The position numbers and the translations under genes were made by a program. From Virgisporangium aliadipatigenens (GTDB taxonomy: Bacteria; Actinomycetota; Actinomycetes; Mycobacteriales; Micromonosporaceae): 64,000 nt of DNA. The stretch is taken from contig NZ_BOPF01000008.1 in the NCBI RefSeq assembly GCF_016863615.1, positions 280,295 to 344,294 on the forward strand. Reading direction: 5' to 3'. The notes under the pieces are model-generated. The model had not been told where the DNA came from. It saw nothing but the letters and a program-made list of their open reading frames with translations, and did not search any database. Each line of letters opens with the position of its first letter. Position 1 is the first letter of the stretch. Of this stretch, positions 35,039 through 44,373 are shown piece by piece.

Positions 35039-35640
35039 GTCGCCACCATCGAGGACTGTTCCGGCGCCAGCCAGCGGTAGCCCGAGGCCTGTTCGGCGAA
35101 CCAGCCGTTGAGGCTCGCCAGCCCGCGCGCGTTGACCTGCCCGTCGTGGATCGGGAACACCTGCCGCGCGTCCACGGCTCTTACGAAGTCCAGCGCCTCG
35201 GCGGTCTTCAGCCACGACCCCTGCACCGGTGCGAGCAGCGTGTCGACCCGCTGCGCCGGAACGTGCAGCGCGTCCCCCGGGTGGTAGAGCGCGTCCTCGA
35301 CGAGGTACCCGAGGTTGGGGCAGTCCGGCTGCCCGTCGTAGACCGTGGCGTGCCGACCGCCCAACGCCCGCACCCGGAACCCGGCCGCCGTGAAGTCCTC
35401 GCCGACATGCACTCGCCGCACGGTCAGCCGCGGGATCTCCGCCTCGGCGGGCGCGTACACCGGCACCCCGAGCCCGATCAGCCGCAGCAGGTCCAGGTGA
35501 TCGGAGTGCGCGTGCGTGACCAGAACGGCGTCCGCCCCGCGCAGCGCGTGCGGTTCGCTCCACGTGCCGGGGTCGATGACCACGACCCGGTCGTCCGCCT
35601 CCAGACGCACACAGGCGTGGGTGTACTTCGTGATCCGCAC
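35035..35640 (-). CDS. Metallo-beta-lactamase fold hydrolase
   Basis: The 201-residue product has VTHAHSDHLD, the HxHxDH metal motif (H43, H45, D47, H48). Further ligands are likely at GDALH and in FPIHDGQ. It resembles the UlaG-like MBL-fold family of cytoplasmic hydrolases with unknown substrate. The GTG at 35640 has GGAGGGGG 6-8 bases upstream; an in-frame extension to 35748 lacks one. It is convergent with dapF with shared stop bases. Confidence 0.88.
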   Translation of the reverse strand: MRITKYTHACVRLEADDRVVVIDPGTWSEPHALRGADAVLVTHAHSDHLDLLRLIGLGVPVYAPAEAEIPRLTVRRVHVGEDFTAAGFRVRALGGRHATVYDGQPDCPNLGYLVEDALYHPGDALHVPAQRVDTLLAPVQGSWLKTAEALDFVRAVDARQVFPIHDGQVNARGLASLNGWFAEQASGYRWLAPEQSSMVAT

Positions 35641-35669
35641 CGGCGTTCCCCCTCCATCGGCCCTTGGCA

Positions 35670-35678
35670 ATGTATAAA
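35670..35678. promoter_or_regulatory. AT-rich -10-like element in the MBL-HNH intergenic region
   Basis: ATGTATAAA is the only AT-rich block in the 299-bp gap 35641-35939. On the minus strand it reads TATACAT, about 30 bp before the MBL start, and could be its -10. The rest of the gap shows nothing I can support. A 66-codon ORF at 35664-35864 has no coding character. Confidence 0.35.
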
Positions 35679-35939
35679 ACGGTCGACCCGCTGGCGCAGC
35701 CGATCTACGATCGTCGGCGTAACCAGGACAGCTACTCGTCGGGAGCACGCGTGACGCACAACGCCGGCACCACCGCGCGACACAGGTCGTGCGGCGCCGT
35801 CGTGCCGCGTTCGCACCGACGGAGTAGGTCCCGGTTGGCAGGCGCGGTCGGCCGGTCCGGATAGCGGTGCTTCTCCAGCACGGCTGCCACCGCCCCGTCC
35901 GTGGGACGTTCGGTTGTGAGCTGTGGGGAGGAGGACCCG

Positions 35940-36380
35940 ATGACCGGGGTTCTTGTTATCAACGCGGACCTGGGTCCGCTGCACCGGGTGAGCCTCCGGC
36001 ACGCCGTCCGGATGCTGCTGCGTCAGGTCGCGGTGGTGCACGAGGCCGAGCCCGACCGCCTCATCGGCGTGTACCCGCTGCCCAAGGTGGTGCGGCTGGT
36101 CAGCTACGTCGTGACGCGGTGGCGCTACACCCGCGGACCGTCCTGGTCGCGGCCGGGCGTGATGGTGCGCGACAACCGGTGCTGCGCCTACTGCGGCCGC
36201 GAGGCCGACACCATCGACCACGTTCTGCCGCGCTCGCGCGGGGGCGGCAACACCTGGTTGAACACCGTCGCCGCCTGCTACGCGTGCAACCAGCGCAAGG
36301 GTGACCGGACGCCGAGTGAGGCCCGGATGCCGCTGCGCCACAAGCCCGTCGTTCCCACCTGGTCGCTCGTCGGCCGCTGA
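35940..36380 (+). CDS. HNH endonuclease
   Basis: The 146-residue product has a C-terminal HNH domain. Zinc Cys pairs are C82/C85 (CAYC) and C113/C116 (CYAC). The catalytic segment is TIDHVLPRSRGGGNTWLNTV (D93, H94, N at about 108). This is the small HNH family, widespread in actinobacteria as a stand-alone gene of unknown target. The ATG at 35940 has GGGGAGGAGG 5-9 bases upstream. The stop is followed by a hairpin that reaches into the leader of the next gene. Confidence 0.88.
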   Translation: MTGVLVINADLGPLHRVSLRHAVRMLLRQVAVVHEAEPDRLIGVYPLPKVVRLVSYVVTRWRYTRGPSWSRPGVMVRDNRCCAYCGREADTIDHVLPRSRGGGNTWLNTVAACYACNQRKGDRTPSEARMPLRHKPVVPTWSLVGR

Positions 36381-36382
36381 CC

Positions 36383-36430
36383 TTCTCCCCGTCGGACTGC
36401 TCCTCGAAGCGGCAGTTCCGGCGGGGAGAA
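36383..36430 (+). promoter_or_regulatory. Hairpin masking the ribosome-binding site of the LLM gene
   Basis: TTCTCCCCG (36383-36391) pairs with CGGGGAGAA (36422-36430), with an inner ACTGC/GCAGT stem. The 3' arm contains GGGGAG, which is the likely Shine-Dalgarno of the GTG at 36438. The structure could terminate HNH transcription, or it could gate translation of the LLM gene. Confidence 0.5.
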
Positions 36431-36437
36431 TGCGTCT

Positions 36438-37313
36438 GTGCGAGTGGGGATCGTGATTCTGGCCGACCAGCCGTGGGCGGTGGCGCGCGAGCGGTGGCGG
36501 CGTGCGGAGGCGTACGGGTTCCACCACGGCTGGACGTACGACCACCTCGGCTGGCGGGACCTGGTCGACGGGCCGTGGTTCGACGCGGTGCCGACGCTGA
36601 CCGCGGCCGCCACGGTCACCTCCACGATGCGGTTGGGCACCCTCGTGGCGTCGCCGCACTTCCGGCACCCCGTGCACTTCGCGCGGGAGGTGACGGCGCT
36701 CGACGACATCTCCGGCGGGCGGGTCACGCTCGGCGTCGGGGCGGGCGGGCTCGCCGGGTTCGACAACGACGTGCTGGGCGTGCCGCCGCTGTCGGCGAAG
36801 CGGCGGGCCGACCGGTACGTGGAGTTCGTGGAACTGCTGGACGCACTTCTCACGCGCGGGCGGGTCGATCATCGGGGGGAGTGGTACACGGCCGTCGACG
36901 CGCGTTCCTCCCCCGGCTGCGTGCAGCACCCGCGGGTGCCGTTCCTGGTGGCGGCCAACGGGCCGCGCACGATGCGGCTCGCCGCCCGGCTCGGGCAGGG
37001 CTGGGTCACCAGCGGCGCCGGCGGCTCGTCGTGGGACGACTGGTGGCGCGGCGTGGGGGAGTTGTCGGCGCGCTTCAGCGACATCCTCGCCGCCGCCGGT
37101 CGCGATCCGTCCACAGTGGAACGTCACCTCTCCGTCGACGCCGCGCCCGTGTTCTCACTCTCCGGTGTGGACTGTTTCGTGGACGCGCTCGGGCGGGCGC
37201 GCGAGTGCGGGTTCACCGATCTGATCACGCACTGGCCCCGCGAGTCGAGTTGGTACGCCGGCGACGAGTCCGTCCTGGAACGGGTCGCCGCCGACGTCCT
37301 CCCGACGTTATGA
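36438..37313 (+). CDS. LLM class flavin-dependent oxidoreductase
   Basis: The 291-residue TIM-barrel enzyme is of the luciferase-like monooxygenase superfamily, using F420 or FMN. RAEAYGFHHGWTYDHLGWRD and GGRVTLGVGAGG are characteristic. The cofactor and substrate cannot be fixed from sequence alone, though F420 is likely in an actinobacterium. The GTG at 36438 has GGGGAG 9 bases upstream, inside a hairpin. Its stop overlaps the stop of the convergent malic enzyme gene by 6 bp. Confidence 0.88.
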   Translation: MRVGIVILADQPWAVARERWRRAEAYGFHHGWTYDHLGWRDLVDGPWFDAVPTLTAAATVTSTMRLGTLVASPHFRHPVHFAREVTALDDISGGRVTLGVGAGGLAGFDNDVLGVPPLSAKRRADRYVEFVELLDALLTRGRVDHRGEWYTAVDARSSPGCVQHPRVPFLVAANGPRTMRLAARLGQGWVTSGAGGSSWDDWWRGVGELSARFSDILAAAGRDPSTVERHLSVDAAPVFSLSGVDCFVDALGRARECGFTDLITHWPRESSWYAGDESVLERVAADVLPTL

Positions 37314-38723
37314 GTCGGCCTTCGGCGGGGCCTCGCCCCGGGCGATCGCGCGGACGGCCGCGGCGACCGCCGTCGACACGCGCGCGTCGAAGACGCTGGG
37401 GACGATCACCGTCGGGTTGATCTTGTCCTCGCCCACGGTGTCCGCGATGGCCCGCGCCGCGGCCACGCCCATCTCGTCCGTGTACGCCCGGGCGTGCCCG
37501 TCCAGCATCCCGCGGAACACGCCCGGGAACGCCAGCACGTTGTTGATCTGGTTGGGCTGGTCCGAACGCCCGGTGGCCACCACGGCCGCGTGCTCGCGCG
37601 CCTCCCGCGGGTCGATCTCCGGGTCCGGGTTGGCCAGCGCGAAGACGATCGGATCCTTCGCCATCGTGGCGATGTCGTCCCCGACGAGCAGGTTGGGCGC
37701 GCTCACCCCGATGAACACGTCCGCGCCGCGCAGCACCGTGCGCAGGTCACCGGTGCGCGCCTCGCGGTTGGTGTTGTCGGCGAGCCACTGCCAGTCCGCG
37801 TTGAGCCCCGGCATGCCGCGGTGCAGCGCGCCCGCGCGGTCCACCGCCACCACGTCACCCACGCCCTCGCGCAGCAGCAGCTTGACGATGGCCGTGCCGG
37901 CCGCACCGGCGCCGCAGACCACCACCCGCACGTCGGCCAACGGCTTGCCGACGCACCGCAGCGCGTTGGTCAGCGCGGCCAGAACGACGATCGCCGTGCC
38001 GTGCTGATCGTCGTGGAACACCGGAATGTCCAGCATTTCCCGCAGCCGGGCCTCGATCTCGAAGCAGCGCGGCGCGGCGATGTCCTCCAGGTTGATCCCG
38101 CCGTAGGCGGGCGCGATCGCCTTGACGACCTGGATGATCTCCTCGGTGTCCTGCGTGTCCAGCACCACCGGCCACGCGTCCACCCCGGCGAACCGCTTGA
38201 ACAGCGCCGCCTTGCCCTCCATGACCGGCAGCGAGGCGGCCGGCCCGAGGTTGCCCAGTCCCAGCACGGCCGAACCGTCGGAGACCACGGCCACCGTGTT
38301 GCGCTTGATGGTCAGCCGGCGCGCGTCCTCCGGCTTGTCGGCGATCGCCAGGCACACCCGCGCCACCCCGGGCGTGTACGCGCGGGACAGTTCGTCGCGG
38401 TTGCGCAGCGACACCTTGGAGTTCACCTCGATCTTGCCACCGAGGTGCAGCAGGAACGTCCGGTCGGAGACCTTGCGCACGTCGACGCCGGGAAGCTCCT
38501 CGAGAATGTCGACCACCTGGTCGGCGTGCGTGGTGTCCGCGGTGTCACAGGTCAGGTCGACCACCACCGAGACGGGGTCGGAGTCGACGACGTCGACGGC
38601 GGTGACGATCCCGCCCGCTTCACCCACGGCGGTGGTGAGCCGCCCGATGGCGGCGGCGTCGGCGGGCACCGACACCCGGACGGTGATGGAGAAGCCGGCA
38701 CTCGGAAGCCGACGTGTGGTCAT
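37308..38723 (-). CDS. NAD(P)-dependent malic enzyme with N-terminal ACT domain
   Basis: The 471-residue product has an ACT-type regulatory domain (about residues 10-85: [21 protein letters not shown]). The malic enzyme core follows, with [22 protein letters not shown] (metal/active site) and [13 protein letters not shown] (Rossmann motif). It decarboxylates malate to pyruvate. The ATG at 38723 is the natural start. A longer open frame up to 40424 is antisense to hflX and rejected. It is divergent from hflX and convergent with the LLM gene. Confidence 0.93.
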   Translation of the reverse strand: MTTRRLPSAGFSITVRVSVPADAAAIGRLTTAVGEAGGIVTAVDVVDSDPVSVVVDLTCDTADTTHADQVVDILEELPGVDVRKVSDRTFLLHLGGKIEVNSKVSLRNRDELSRAYTPGVARVCLAIADKPEDARRLTIKRNTVAVVSDGSAVLGLGNLGPAASLPVMEGKAALFKRFAGVDAWPVVLDTQDTEEIIQVVKAIAPAYGGINLEDIAAPRCFEIEARLREMLDIPVFHDDQHGTAIVVLAALTNALRCVGKPLADVRVVVCGAGAAGTAIVKLLLREGVGDVVAVDRAGALHRGMPGLNADWQWLADNTNREARTGDLRTVLRGADVFIGVSAPNLLVGDDIATMAKDPIVFALANPDPEIDPREAREHAAVVATGRSDQPNQINNVLAFPGVFRGMLDGHARAYTDEMGVAAARAIADTVGEDKINPTVIVPSVFDARVSTAVAAAVRAIARGEAPPKADS

Positions 38724-38867
38724 GATCGCTCCACTCGACGATGAGGGGTTCTCCCGGGCGGACCCGGGCGAGAACTGCGCTTCTATCCTGGCGCACGCCT
38801 CCGGCGGCCTGAATGCGGATGCGCTGGGTAGGTCTGGCGTGTCACGATCGAAGCTCTGGAGGGCATC

Positions 38868-40298
38868 TTGCGACTTACTGAACAGCACGTCCCCGTCACC
38901 GACGACGACCTGGACACGAGCACCGGCGGTTTCGACCTCGAGGAGCGCAACGCGCTGCGGCGGGTCGCCGGCCTCTCGACCGAGCTCACCGACGTCACCG
39001 AGGTCGAATACCGGCAGCTCCGCCTGGAGCGGGTGGTCCTCGTCGGCGTCTGGACCGAGGGGACCGTGACCGACGCGGAAAACTCCCTCGCCGAGTTGGC
39101 GGCGCTGGCCGACACGGCCGGTGCGCAGGTGCTCGACGGGCTGATCCAGCGGCGCCAGCGCCCCGACCCGGCCACCTTCATCGGCCGCGGCAAGGTCGGC
39201 GACCTGCGCTCGGTCGTCGTCTCCACCGGCGCCGACACCGTCATCTGCGACGGCGAGCTGTCGCCGAGCCAGCTGCGCAGCCTGGAAAACGAGACCAAGG
39301 TCAAGGTCATCGACCGGGTGGCGCTGATCCTGGACATCTTCGCCCAGCACGCGAAGAGCAAGGAAGGTAAGGCCCAGGTCGAGCTGGCCCAGCTGCAGTA
39401 CCTGATGCCGCGGCTGCGCGGCTGGGGCGAGGCGATGAGCCGCCAGGCCGGTGGTAGCGCCGGCGGCAACGGCGGCGTGGGCCTGCGCGGCCCCGGTGAG
39501 ACCAAGCTCGAGGTGGATCGCCGGCGCATCCGTACCCGCATCGCGCGCCTGCGCCGTCAGATCGCCGACATGGAGCAGATGCGCCGCACCAAGCGCAGCG
39601 GCCGCCGGCGCAACTCCGTTCCCAGCGTCGCCATCGCCGGGTACACCAACGCCGGCAAGTCGAGTCTGCTCAACCGGCTCACCGGTGCCGGAGTACTGGT
39701 GGAAAACGCACTCTTCGCGACCCTGGACACCACGACCCGGCAGGCGCGCACCGCCGAGGGGCGGCAGTACACGCTCTCGGACACGGTCGGGTTCGTCCGG
39801 CACCTGCCGCACCAGTTGGTCGAGGCGTTCCGCTCGACGCTCGAGGAGGTGGCCGAGGCCGACCTCGTCGTGCACGTCGTCGACGGTTCGCATCCGGACC
39901 CGGAGCAGCAGGTCAGCTCGGTGCACGAGGTGCTCGCCGACGTCAGCGCCGACAAGGTTCCCGAGCTGCTCGTCATCAACAAGGCCGACGCGGCCGACGA
40001 GGAGACCGTCCTGCGGCTCAAGCGGCTGTGGCCCACGGCCGTGTTCGTCTCCGCGCGCACCGGCCTGGGCGTCGACGAGCTGCGCGCCGCCATCGAGGAA
40101 CGCCTCCCGTGGCCGGCCGTCGAGGTGCAGGTGTGCGTCCCGTACGACCGAGGCGACCTCATCGCCCGGACCCACCGGCGGGGCGAGGTGCTGTCGACCG
40201 AGCACACCGAGGGCGGCACCGTCCTGCGGGCGCGGGTCGACGAGGGGCTCGCGGCGGAGCTGGCGCCGTTTGCGTGGGAGCCGCAACACGCCGAGTGA
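38868..40298 (+). CDS. hflX: Ribosome-associated GTPase HflX
   Basis: The 476-residue product has an N-terminal HflX domain with GRGKVGDL, then a Gly-rich linker GGSAGGNGGVGLRGPGETKLE. The GTPase domain has AGYTNAGKSS (G1), DTVGF (G3) and NKAD (G4). HflX splits stalled or hibernating ribosomes. It starts at a TTG at 38868 with GGAGG 5-6 bases upstream. It is divergent from malic enzyme and lies in the usual actinobacterial dapF-hflX-lexA neighbourhood. Confidence 0.94.
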   Translation: MRLTEQHVPVTDDDLDTSTGGFDLEERNALRRVAGLSTELTDVTEVEYRQLRLERVVLVGVWTEGTVTDAENSLAELAALADTAGAQVLDGLIQRRQRPDPATFIGRGKVGDLRSVVVSTGADTVICDGELSPSQLRSLENETKVKVIDRVALILDIFAQHAKSKEGKAQVELAQLQYLMPRLRGWGEAMSRQAGGSAGGNGGVGLRGPGETKLEVDRRRIRTRIARLRRQIADMEQMRRTKRSGRRRNSVPSVAIAGYTNAGKSSLLNRLTGAGVLVENALFATLDTTTRQARTAEGRQYTLSDTVGFVRHLPHQLVEAFRSTLEEVAEADLVVHVVDGSHPDPEQQVSSVHEVLADVSADKVPELLVINKADAADEETVLRLKRLWPTAVFVSARTGLGVDELRAAIEERLPWPAVEVQVCVPYDRGDLIARTHRRGEVLSTEHTEGGTVLRARVDEGLAAELAPFAWEPQHAE

Positions 40299-40349
40299 AC
40301 TGGCCGTAGGGCCGCTGGTGTGGTCGCGCGGTTCTGTAATGCTTGACCG

Positions 40350-41750
40350 ATGCGGCGGATTGCCTTGGTCATCGCGGTGGCGTGTGCGGCCCTTCCCTGG
40401 GCCGGGACCGCGGCGTCCGCCCATGCCCCGACTCCGGCCCCCTCCGCCGCGGGCCCGGAGACGGCGTGCACGATCAACGACTCCAAGCTGACCGAACTGT
40501 CCGGGATAGTCGCGATCGACGGCGGCTATTGGGTGATCAACGACAGCAATCCTGACCAGTCCGCGAAGCGCATCTTCAAGCTCGACAACCAGTGCAAGCT
40601 CGTCTCCTCCGTGCAGTACCCGACCAACTCGCTCGACGTCGAGGATCTGGCGGTCGCCGGCGACGGCACCGTCTGGGCGGCCGACATCGGTGACAACAAC
40701 GCCGAGCGGCGCACGGTCGCGTTCTGGAAGCTTTCACCGGGCAGGCAGACGCCGGTCGTGTACCGGGTCACCTATCCCGACGGCAAGCACGACGCCGAGG
40801 CGATCCTGCTCGACTCCGCCGGCAACCCGATGATCATCACGAAGGACATCGGCAAGGCGCCCGGCGTGTTCGTGCCCTCCAAGGAGCTGGAGCCGAACAC
40901 CCAGGCGGGCGTGCCGCTGAAGAAGGCCGGCGAGATCAAACTGCCGTCGTCGGACACGCCCAACCCGTTCAGCATCGGCGGGCGCTCTCTCGTCACCGGC
41001 GGGGCCAACGCGCCGGACAACAAGCGCGTGGTGCTGCGCACGTACGCGGACGCGCTGGAGTACGACGTTCCGGACGGCGACGTCGTCAAGGCCATCACCA
41101 CGGGTGTGCCCCGGGTCACCCCCCTGCCCAACGAGCCTCAGGGCGAGGCGATCACCTATACACGGGACGGATCGGCGTTCGTTACTGTTTCCGATGTGAC
41201 GGCGAAGACCACGCCGTTGCTCAAGTACAAGCCGGCGGCTCCGGCGGCGGCGGTTGCCGACACCAAGAAGAGCGCCGCACCGGAGACAGAGGAGGCGGGC
41301 GGCCTGTCCGAGCTCACGTTGAACGACATCACGTACCTGGTCGCCGGGGTGGGGGTCCTCGGTCTGGTGCTGGTGGTCGTCGGGATCGTCGGCATCCGGC
41401 GCTCCCGGAAACAGCGCAGCGCCGCGGCTGCGGCCAACCGCGGCACCGACAACCGAGGCCCTGACGGCCGCGGCCCCGACGGCCCGGCGCGTGCGCCGGC
41501 ACCGGTCGTCGGCGACGACTTCGACTTCGACGCCCCACCCGCGCCGGGCCAGGGCATGCCGAGGGCCGGGCGGCGGGAGTCGCTGCAGGACCCGCCCACG
41601 GGCGGCGTGTACCGCTCGGGCGGCGGCCAGTCCGGTGCCCCGCAGGGTGGCGGCGGGGGCGCCGTGTACGGCGGCCGCCGTGACCCCGAGCCGGGCTGGG
41701 ACGACCCCAACGCCTCGTACGGCGAGCCGCGCGGCTACGGGCGCCGCTGA
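40350..41750 (+). CDS. Secreted, membrane-anchored beta-propeller-like protein
   Basis: The 466-residue product has a signal peptide (MRRIALVIAVACAALPWAG, cut near ASA). An extracellular region spans about 30-310, with repeated beta segments such as LSGIVAIDGGYWVINDS and VEDLAVAGDGTVWAADIGDNN. A membrane helix follows at about 325-350 (YLVAGVGVLGLVLVVVGIVGI), then a Gly/Pro/Arg-rich cytoplasmic tail of about 110 residues. The propeller-like pattern resembles esterase-like or SdiA-regulated families, but no catalytic site is clear. TAATGC lies close to the ATG, so the mRNA may be nearly leaderless. Function unknown. Confidence 0.75.
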   Translation: MRRIALVIAVACAALPWAGTAASAHAPTPAPSAAGPETACTINDSKLTELSGIVAIDGGYWVINDSNPDQSAKRIFKLDNQCKLVSSVQYPTNSLDVEDLAVAGDGTVWAADIGDNNAERRTVAFWKLSPGRQTPVVYRVTYPDGKHDAEAILLDSAGNPMIITKDIGKAPGVFVPSKELEPNTQAGVPLKKAGEIKLPSSDTPNPFSIGGRSLVTGGANAPDNKRVVLRTYADALEYDVPDGDVVKAITTGVPRVTPLPNEPQGEAITYTRDGSAFVTVSDVTAKTTPLLKYKPAAPAAAVADTKKSAAPETEEAGGLSELTLNDITYLVAGVGVLGLVLVVVGIVGIRRSRKQRSAAAAANRGTDNRGPDGRGPDGPARAPAPVVGDDFDFDAPPAPGQGMPRAGRRESLQDPPTGGVYRSGGGQSGAPQGGGGGAVYGGRRDPEPGWDDPNASYGEPRGYGRR

Positions 41751-41844
41751 GCGACGCCTCTACGCGACCGGCGCTCGTGCCGATCGCGTGCATGACGGTC
41801 TGAGATGTGCCGGGACGGCCCCGCCGGCCGGCCCGGCGCGTCCG

Positions 41845-42780
41845 TCAGATCCGCCGTAGGACCGCCACCACCCGTCCCATGATCGTCGCCTCGTCGCCGG
41901 CGATCGGCTCGAACGCGGGGTTCTGCGGCATCAGCCAGACGTGCCCGTCCCGGCGCCGGTACGTCTTCACCGTCGCCTCGCCGTCCAGCATGGCGGCCAC
42001 GATCTCCCCGTTGTTCGCCGTCGGCTGCTGGCGCACCACGACCCAGTCCCCGTCGCAGATGGCCGCGTCGAGCATCGAGTCGCCCTTGACCTGGAGCAGG
42101 AACAGCGTGCCCTCGCCGACCAGCTCGCGCGGCAGCGGGAACACGTCCTCGACGGCCTGCTCGGCCAGGATCGGCCCACCGGCGGCGATCCGGCCCAGCA
42201 CCGGCACGAACGCGGGTGCGGGACGCGCCGACCGGACGGCCTCCTCGTTTTCCGCGATGAGCTCGCTCGGCGGCCGAACGTCCACCGCCCGCGGCCGGTT
42301 GGGGTCGCGGCGCAGGTAGCCCTTCTCCTCCAGCTGCTTCATCTGGTACGCCACGCTCGACGGCGACACCAGCCCGACGGCCTCGCCGATCTCGCGCACG
42401 CTCGGCGGGTAGCCGTAACGCTCGACCCAGCCCCGGATGAACTCCAGGATCCGCTGCTGCCGCGTCGTCAGGTCGGCGGCGAACAGGTCGGGGAAGGCGC
42501 TGACCACGGCCGTGACCGCGCGCACCTCGGGCTCGCCGCCCTTCTGGCGGCTGGCACGCCGGCCGCTGCGCCGGGAACGTGCGGCCGACAGCTCGGACTC
42601 CTCCGGGGGAGCGGAGGCGGCGTCGGGGGAAGCTGAAGTCGTCGTGCTCTCTCGGGCGGCCGCACCGGCGGTCGCGGAAGTCGGTGGGCGGTCGGCCGGG
42701 GCGGACGCCTCGTCCGGGGCGCTCTGCCCACCCTTTGCGTGTTTCCGGCTCTGCGCGGCGGCGCGTTGGTCGGCGGACAC
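41845..42780 (-). CDS. lexA: SOS repressor LexA with a long N-terminal extension
   Basis: The 311-residue product has the LexA winged helix at about 104-170 ([30 protein letters not shown]). The cleavage site is Ala200-Gly201 in RIAAGGP. The Ser/Lys dyad is S235 in GDSML and K272 in ATVKTY. Residues 1-100 are a Ser/Ala/Thr/Arg-rich disordered extension, whereas LexA is usually about 200-240 residues. The GTG at 42780 has GGAGGG 5 bases upstream, which supports the long form. Autoregulation is expected through the box at 42895. It is divergent from the LysM gene. Confidence 0.94.
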   Translation of the reverse strand: MSADQRAAAQSRKHAKGGQSAPDEASAPADRPPTSATAGAAARESTTTSASPDAASAPPEESELSAARSRRSGRRASRQKGGEPEVRAVTAVVSAFPDLFAADLTTRQQRILEFIRGWVERYGYPPSVREIGEAVGLVSPSSVAYQMKQLEEKGYLRRDPNRPRAVDVRPPSELIAENEEAVRSARPAPAFVPVLGRIAAGGPILAEQAVEDVFPLPRELVGEGTLFLLQVKGDSMLDAAICDGDWVVVRQQPTANNGEIVAAMLDGEATVKTYRRRDGHVWLMPQNPAFEPIAGDEATIMGRVVAVLRRI

Positions 42781-42894
42781 GTCATCCCTCCTTTGTCTGG
42801 CCGGCCGGTCGATTCGCGTCGACCGCCCGGCGTGGTGCTGCGCACGATCCGTGATCTTCTGTGGCTCGCACGGTAGCTGGCGGGTCCGACAGTT

Positions 42895-42910
42895 TCAAAC
42901 AACTGTTCTA
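42895..42910 (-). promoter_or_regulatory. LexA box upstream of lexA
   Basis: TCAAACAACTGTTCTA matches TCGAAC-N4-GTTCGA with one mismatch per half. It lies about 115 bp before the lexA GTG and fits autoregulation. Confidence 0.65.
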
Positions 42911-42974
42911 CGCGGCGCGTCGTGTCGCTCGATTTTGTCGTACCCGTCTGGTACACCATCGTACGTCCGTGCGA

Positions 42975-42990
42975 TAGAACGGCTGTTCGA
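42975..42990 (+). promoter_or_regulatory. LexA box upstream of the LysM gene
   Basis: TAGAACGGCTGTTCGA differs from the consensus at one position and ends 28 bp before the ATG at 43019. This placement predicts strong SOS control of the LysM gene. Confidence 0.75.
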
Positions 42991-43018
42991 CTCGCCGACG
43001 CCCGAGGAGGTATTTGAC

Positions 43019-44275
43019 ATGGGCGGCGTGGGAAGGCCCACTGGTGGGCGATGTGCGGCAAACCTGGTCTCGGCGGAGCGGGGCGCAGCATCCCGCCGGG
43101 CGCGGTGGGCCTCTGACGAATCCGTGCAGCGGTACGTGGCGTGGCGGGCGGAGCGCCGCGCCGGGTTCCGACGCACACTGGCGCCGGGGCGCGACGGGTC
43201 GGCGGGCCCAGGGATCGCCACGGCGGGCGGCCTCGGTGTCGTTCCACCACCCGCCCAGCGCGACGTGGCCGAGCGGCGGCCGGGCACGTCGGACGCGGGC
43301 GGTCCGGGGGTGGCCGACGGGCGGGTCGCGGACGGGCGGACCGCCGGCGGGTACCCGGGCGACGACGGGCCGGCGCTCGGATCTGGGGGCGGCGGACCCC
43401 GGAATCCGGACGTTGAGTCCTCTGTGGACAAACGGGACGCACGGGACGCCTCGGATGCCGACGCGCCGTACGTCTCCCAGGACCCGTACGGCGCGCACGA
43501 CTGGGCCATCGAGCCGGAGATCACCGGCTGGGACGGGTCGGCGTGCCGTCGCGACCGGATCGTCGGCTGGGAGGCGCTGCGGCCGGGGGACTGCGGCTGC
43601 GCGGCCTGCGGCGAGCGCACCGCCGGCGACCGGGGAGAGGCGGGCGCGGGTCGCCCCGGGCGGGCCGCCGCCGACGGCGCGGGGACGGGCGTGGACGCCC
43701 GCGTGCCGGTGTGGGCCTCCCGCGACGCGGCCGTCCGGCCGGGGGGTCCGGACGCGGCGCTCTCGCCCGATGCGCCGCAGGTGCGCGTCCCGGGCGACGA
43801 CGCGCTCCCACGGACCCGCCGGGCGGCCGGCCGGGGCGCCCGCGACGGGGCGGTCGGATCGATGTCCGGCCGGGACGGGTTCGCCCGCGGCGGAGCGGCG
43901 TCGACGCGCGCCGGGGCCATCGGAGCGCGGTCGCGGGGCGCGGCCGGACGCCGGGCGAGCGGCACGGGACGGCGGGTCGGCACGCGGCGCCGGCCGGTCC
44001 GGCTGACCCGGCGCGGTCGCCTGGTGCTGCTGGTGCTGTTGGTGCTGATGTTCGGCGGCGCGGGTCTGGCCGTCTCCTCGACGGTTCGTGCCGACCGGCC
44101 GGCCGCGCCGCGCACCGCGGTGGTGCAGCCCGACGACGACCTGTGGGCGTTCGCGCGGCGGAACCTCCCTGGGCGTGACCCTTATGCCGCAATTGCGGAG
44201 ATTCGGCGGCTCAACGACCTCGAAGGGTATGTAATTCACCCCGGTCAGCGACTGGTTCTGCCGGGGCGGGAGTGA
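43019..44275 (+). CDS. SOS-regulated LysM membrane protein, probable cell-division inhibitor
   Basis: The 418-residue product has a cytoplasmic, disordered Arg/Gly/Asp/Ala-rich region (1-330), one membrane helix (about 335-356, LVLLVLLVLMFGGAGLAVSS) and an extracytoplasmic LysM domain (about 366-416, DDDLWAFARRNLPGRDPY through HPGQRLVLPG). The lexA-LysM-nrdR order matches the position of YneA/Rv2719c-type proteins, which block division after DNA damage. Those are about 100-170 residues, so the N-terminal 330 are extra. The ATG at 43019 has AGGAGG 7 bases upstream and a LexA box 28 bp upstream. Peptidoglycan binding is inferred. Confidence 0.82.
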   Translation: MGGVGRPTGGRCAANLVSAERGAASRRARWASDESVQRYVAWRAERRAGFRRTLAPGRDGSAGPGIATAGGLGVVPPPAQRDVAERRPGTSDAGGPGVADGRVADGRTAGGYPGDDGPALGSGGGGPRNPDVESSVDKRDARDASDADAPYVSQDPYGAHDWAIEPEITGWDGSACRRDRIVGWEALRPGDCGCAACGERTAGDRGEAGAGRPGRAAADGAGTGVDARVPVWASRDAAVRPGGPDAALSPDAPQVRVPGDDALPRTRRAAGRGARDGAVGSMSGRDGFARGGAASTRAGAIGARSRGAAGRRASGTGRRVGTRRRPVRLTRRGRLVLLVLLVLMFGGAGLAVSSTVRADRPAAPRTAVVQPDDDLWAFARRNLPGRDPYAAIAEIRRLNDLEGYVIHPGQRLVLPGRE

Positions 44276-44373
44276 AACGACTAACGAACCGCCCGGATTC
44301 GGCCGTTCGGCTTGCGTCGGCGTCGGTCGCGGCCTAACGTCAACCCCAACATCTAGTAGTTACAGCGGTGTAA

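Noticed and set aside
35664..35864. 66-codon ORF between the MBL and HNH genes
   Set aside because: No ribosome-binding site, no coding-like composition and no recognisable residues.
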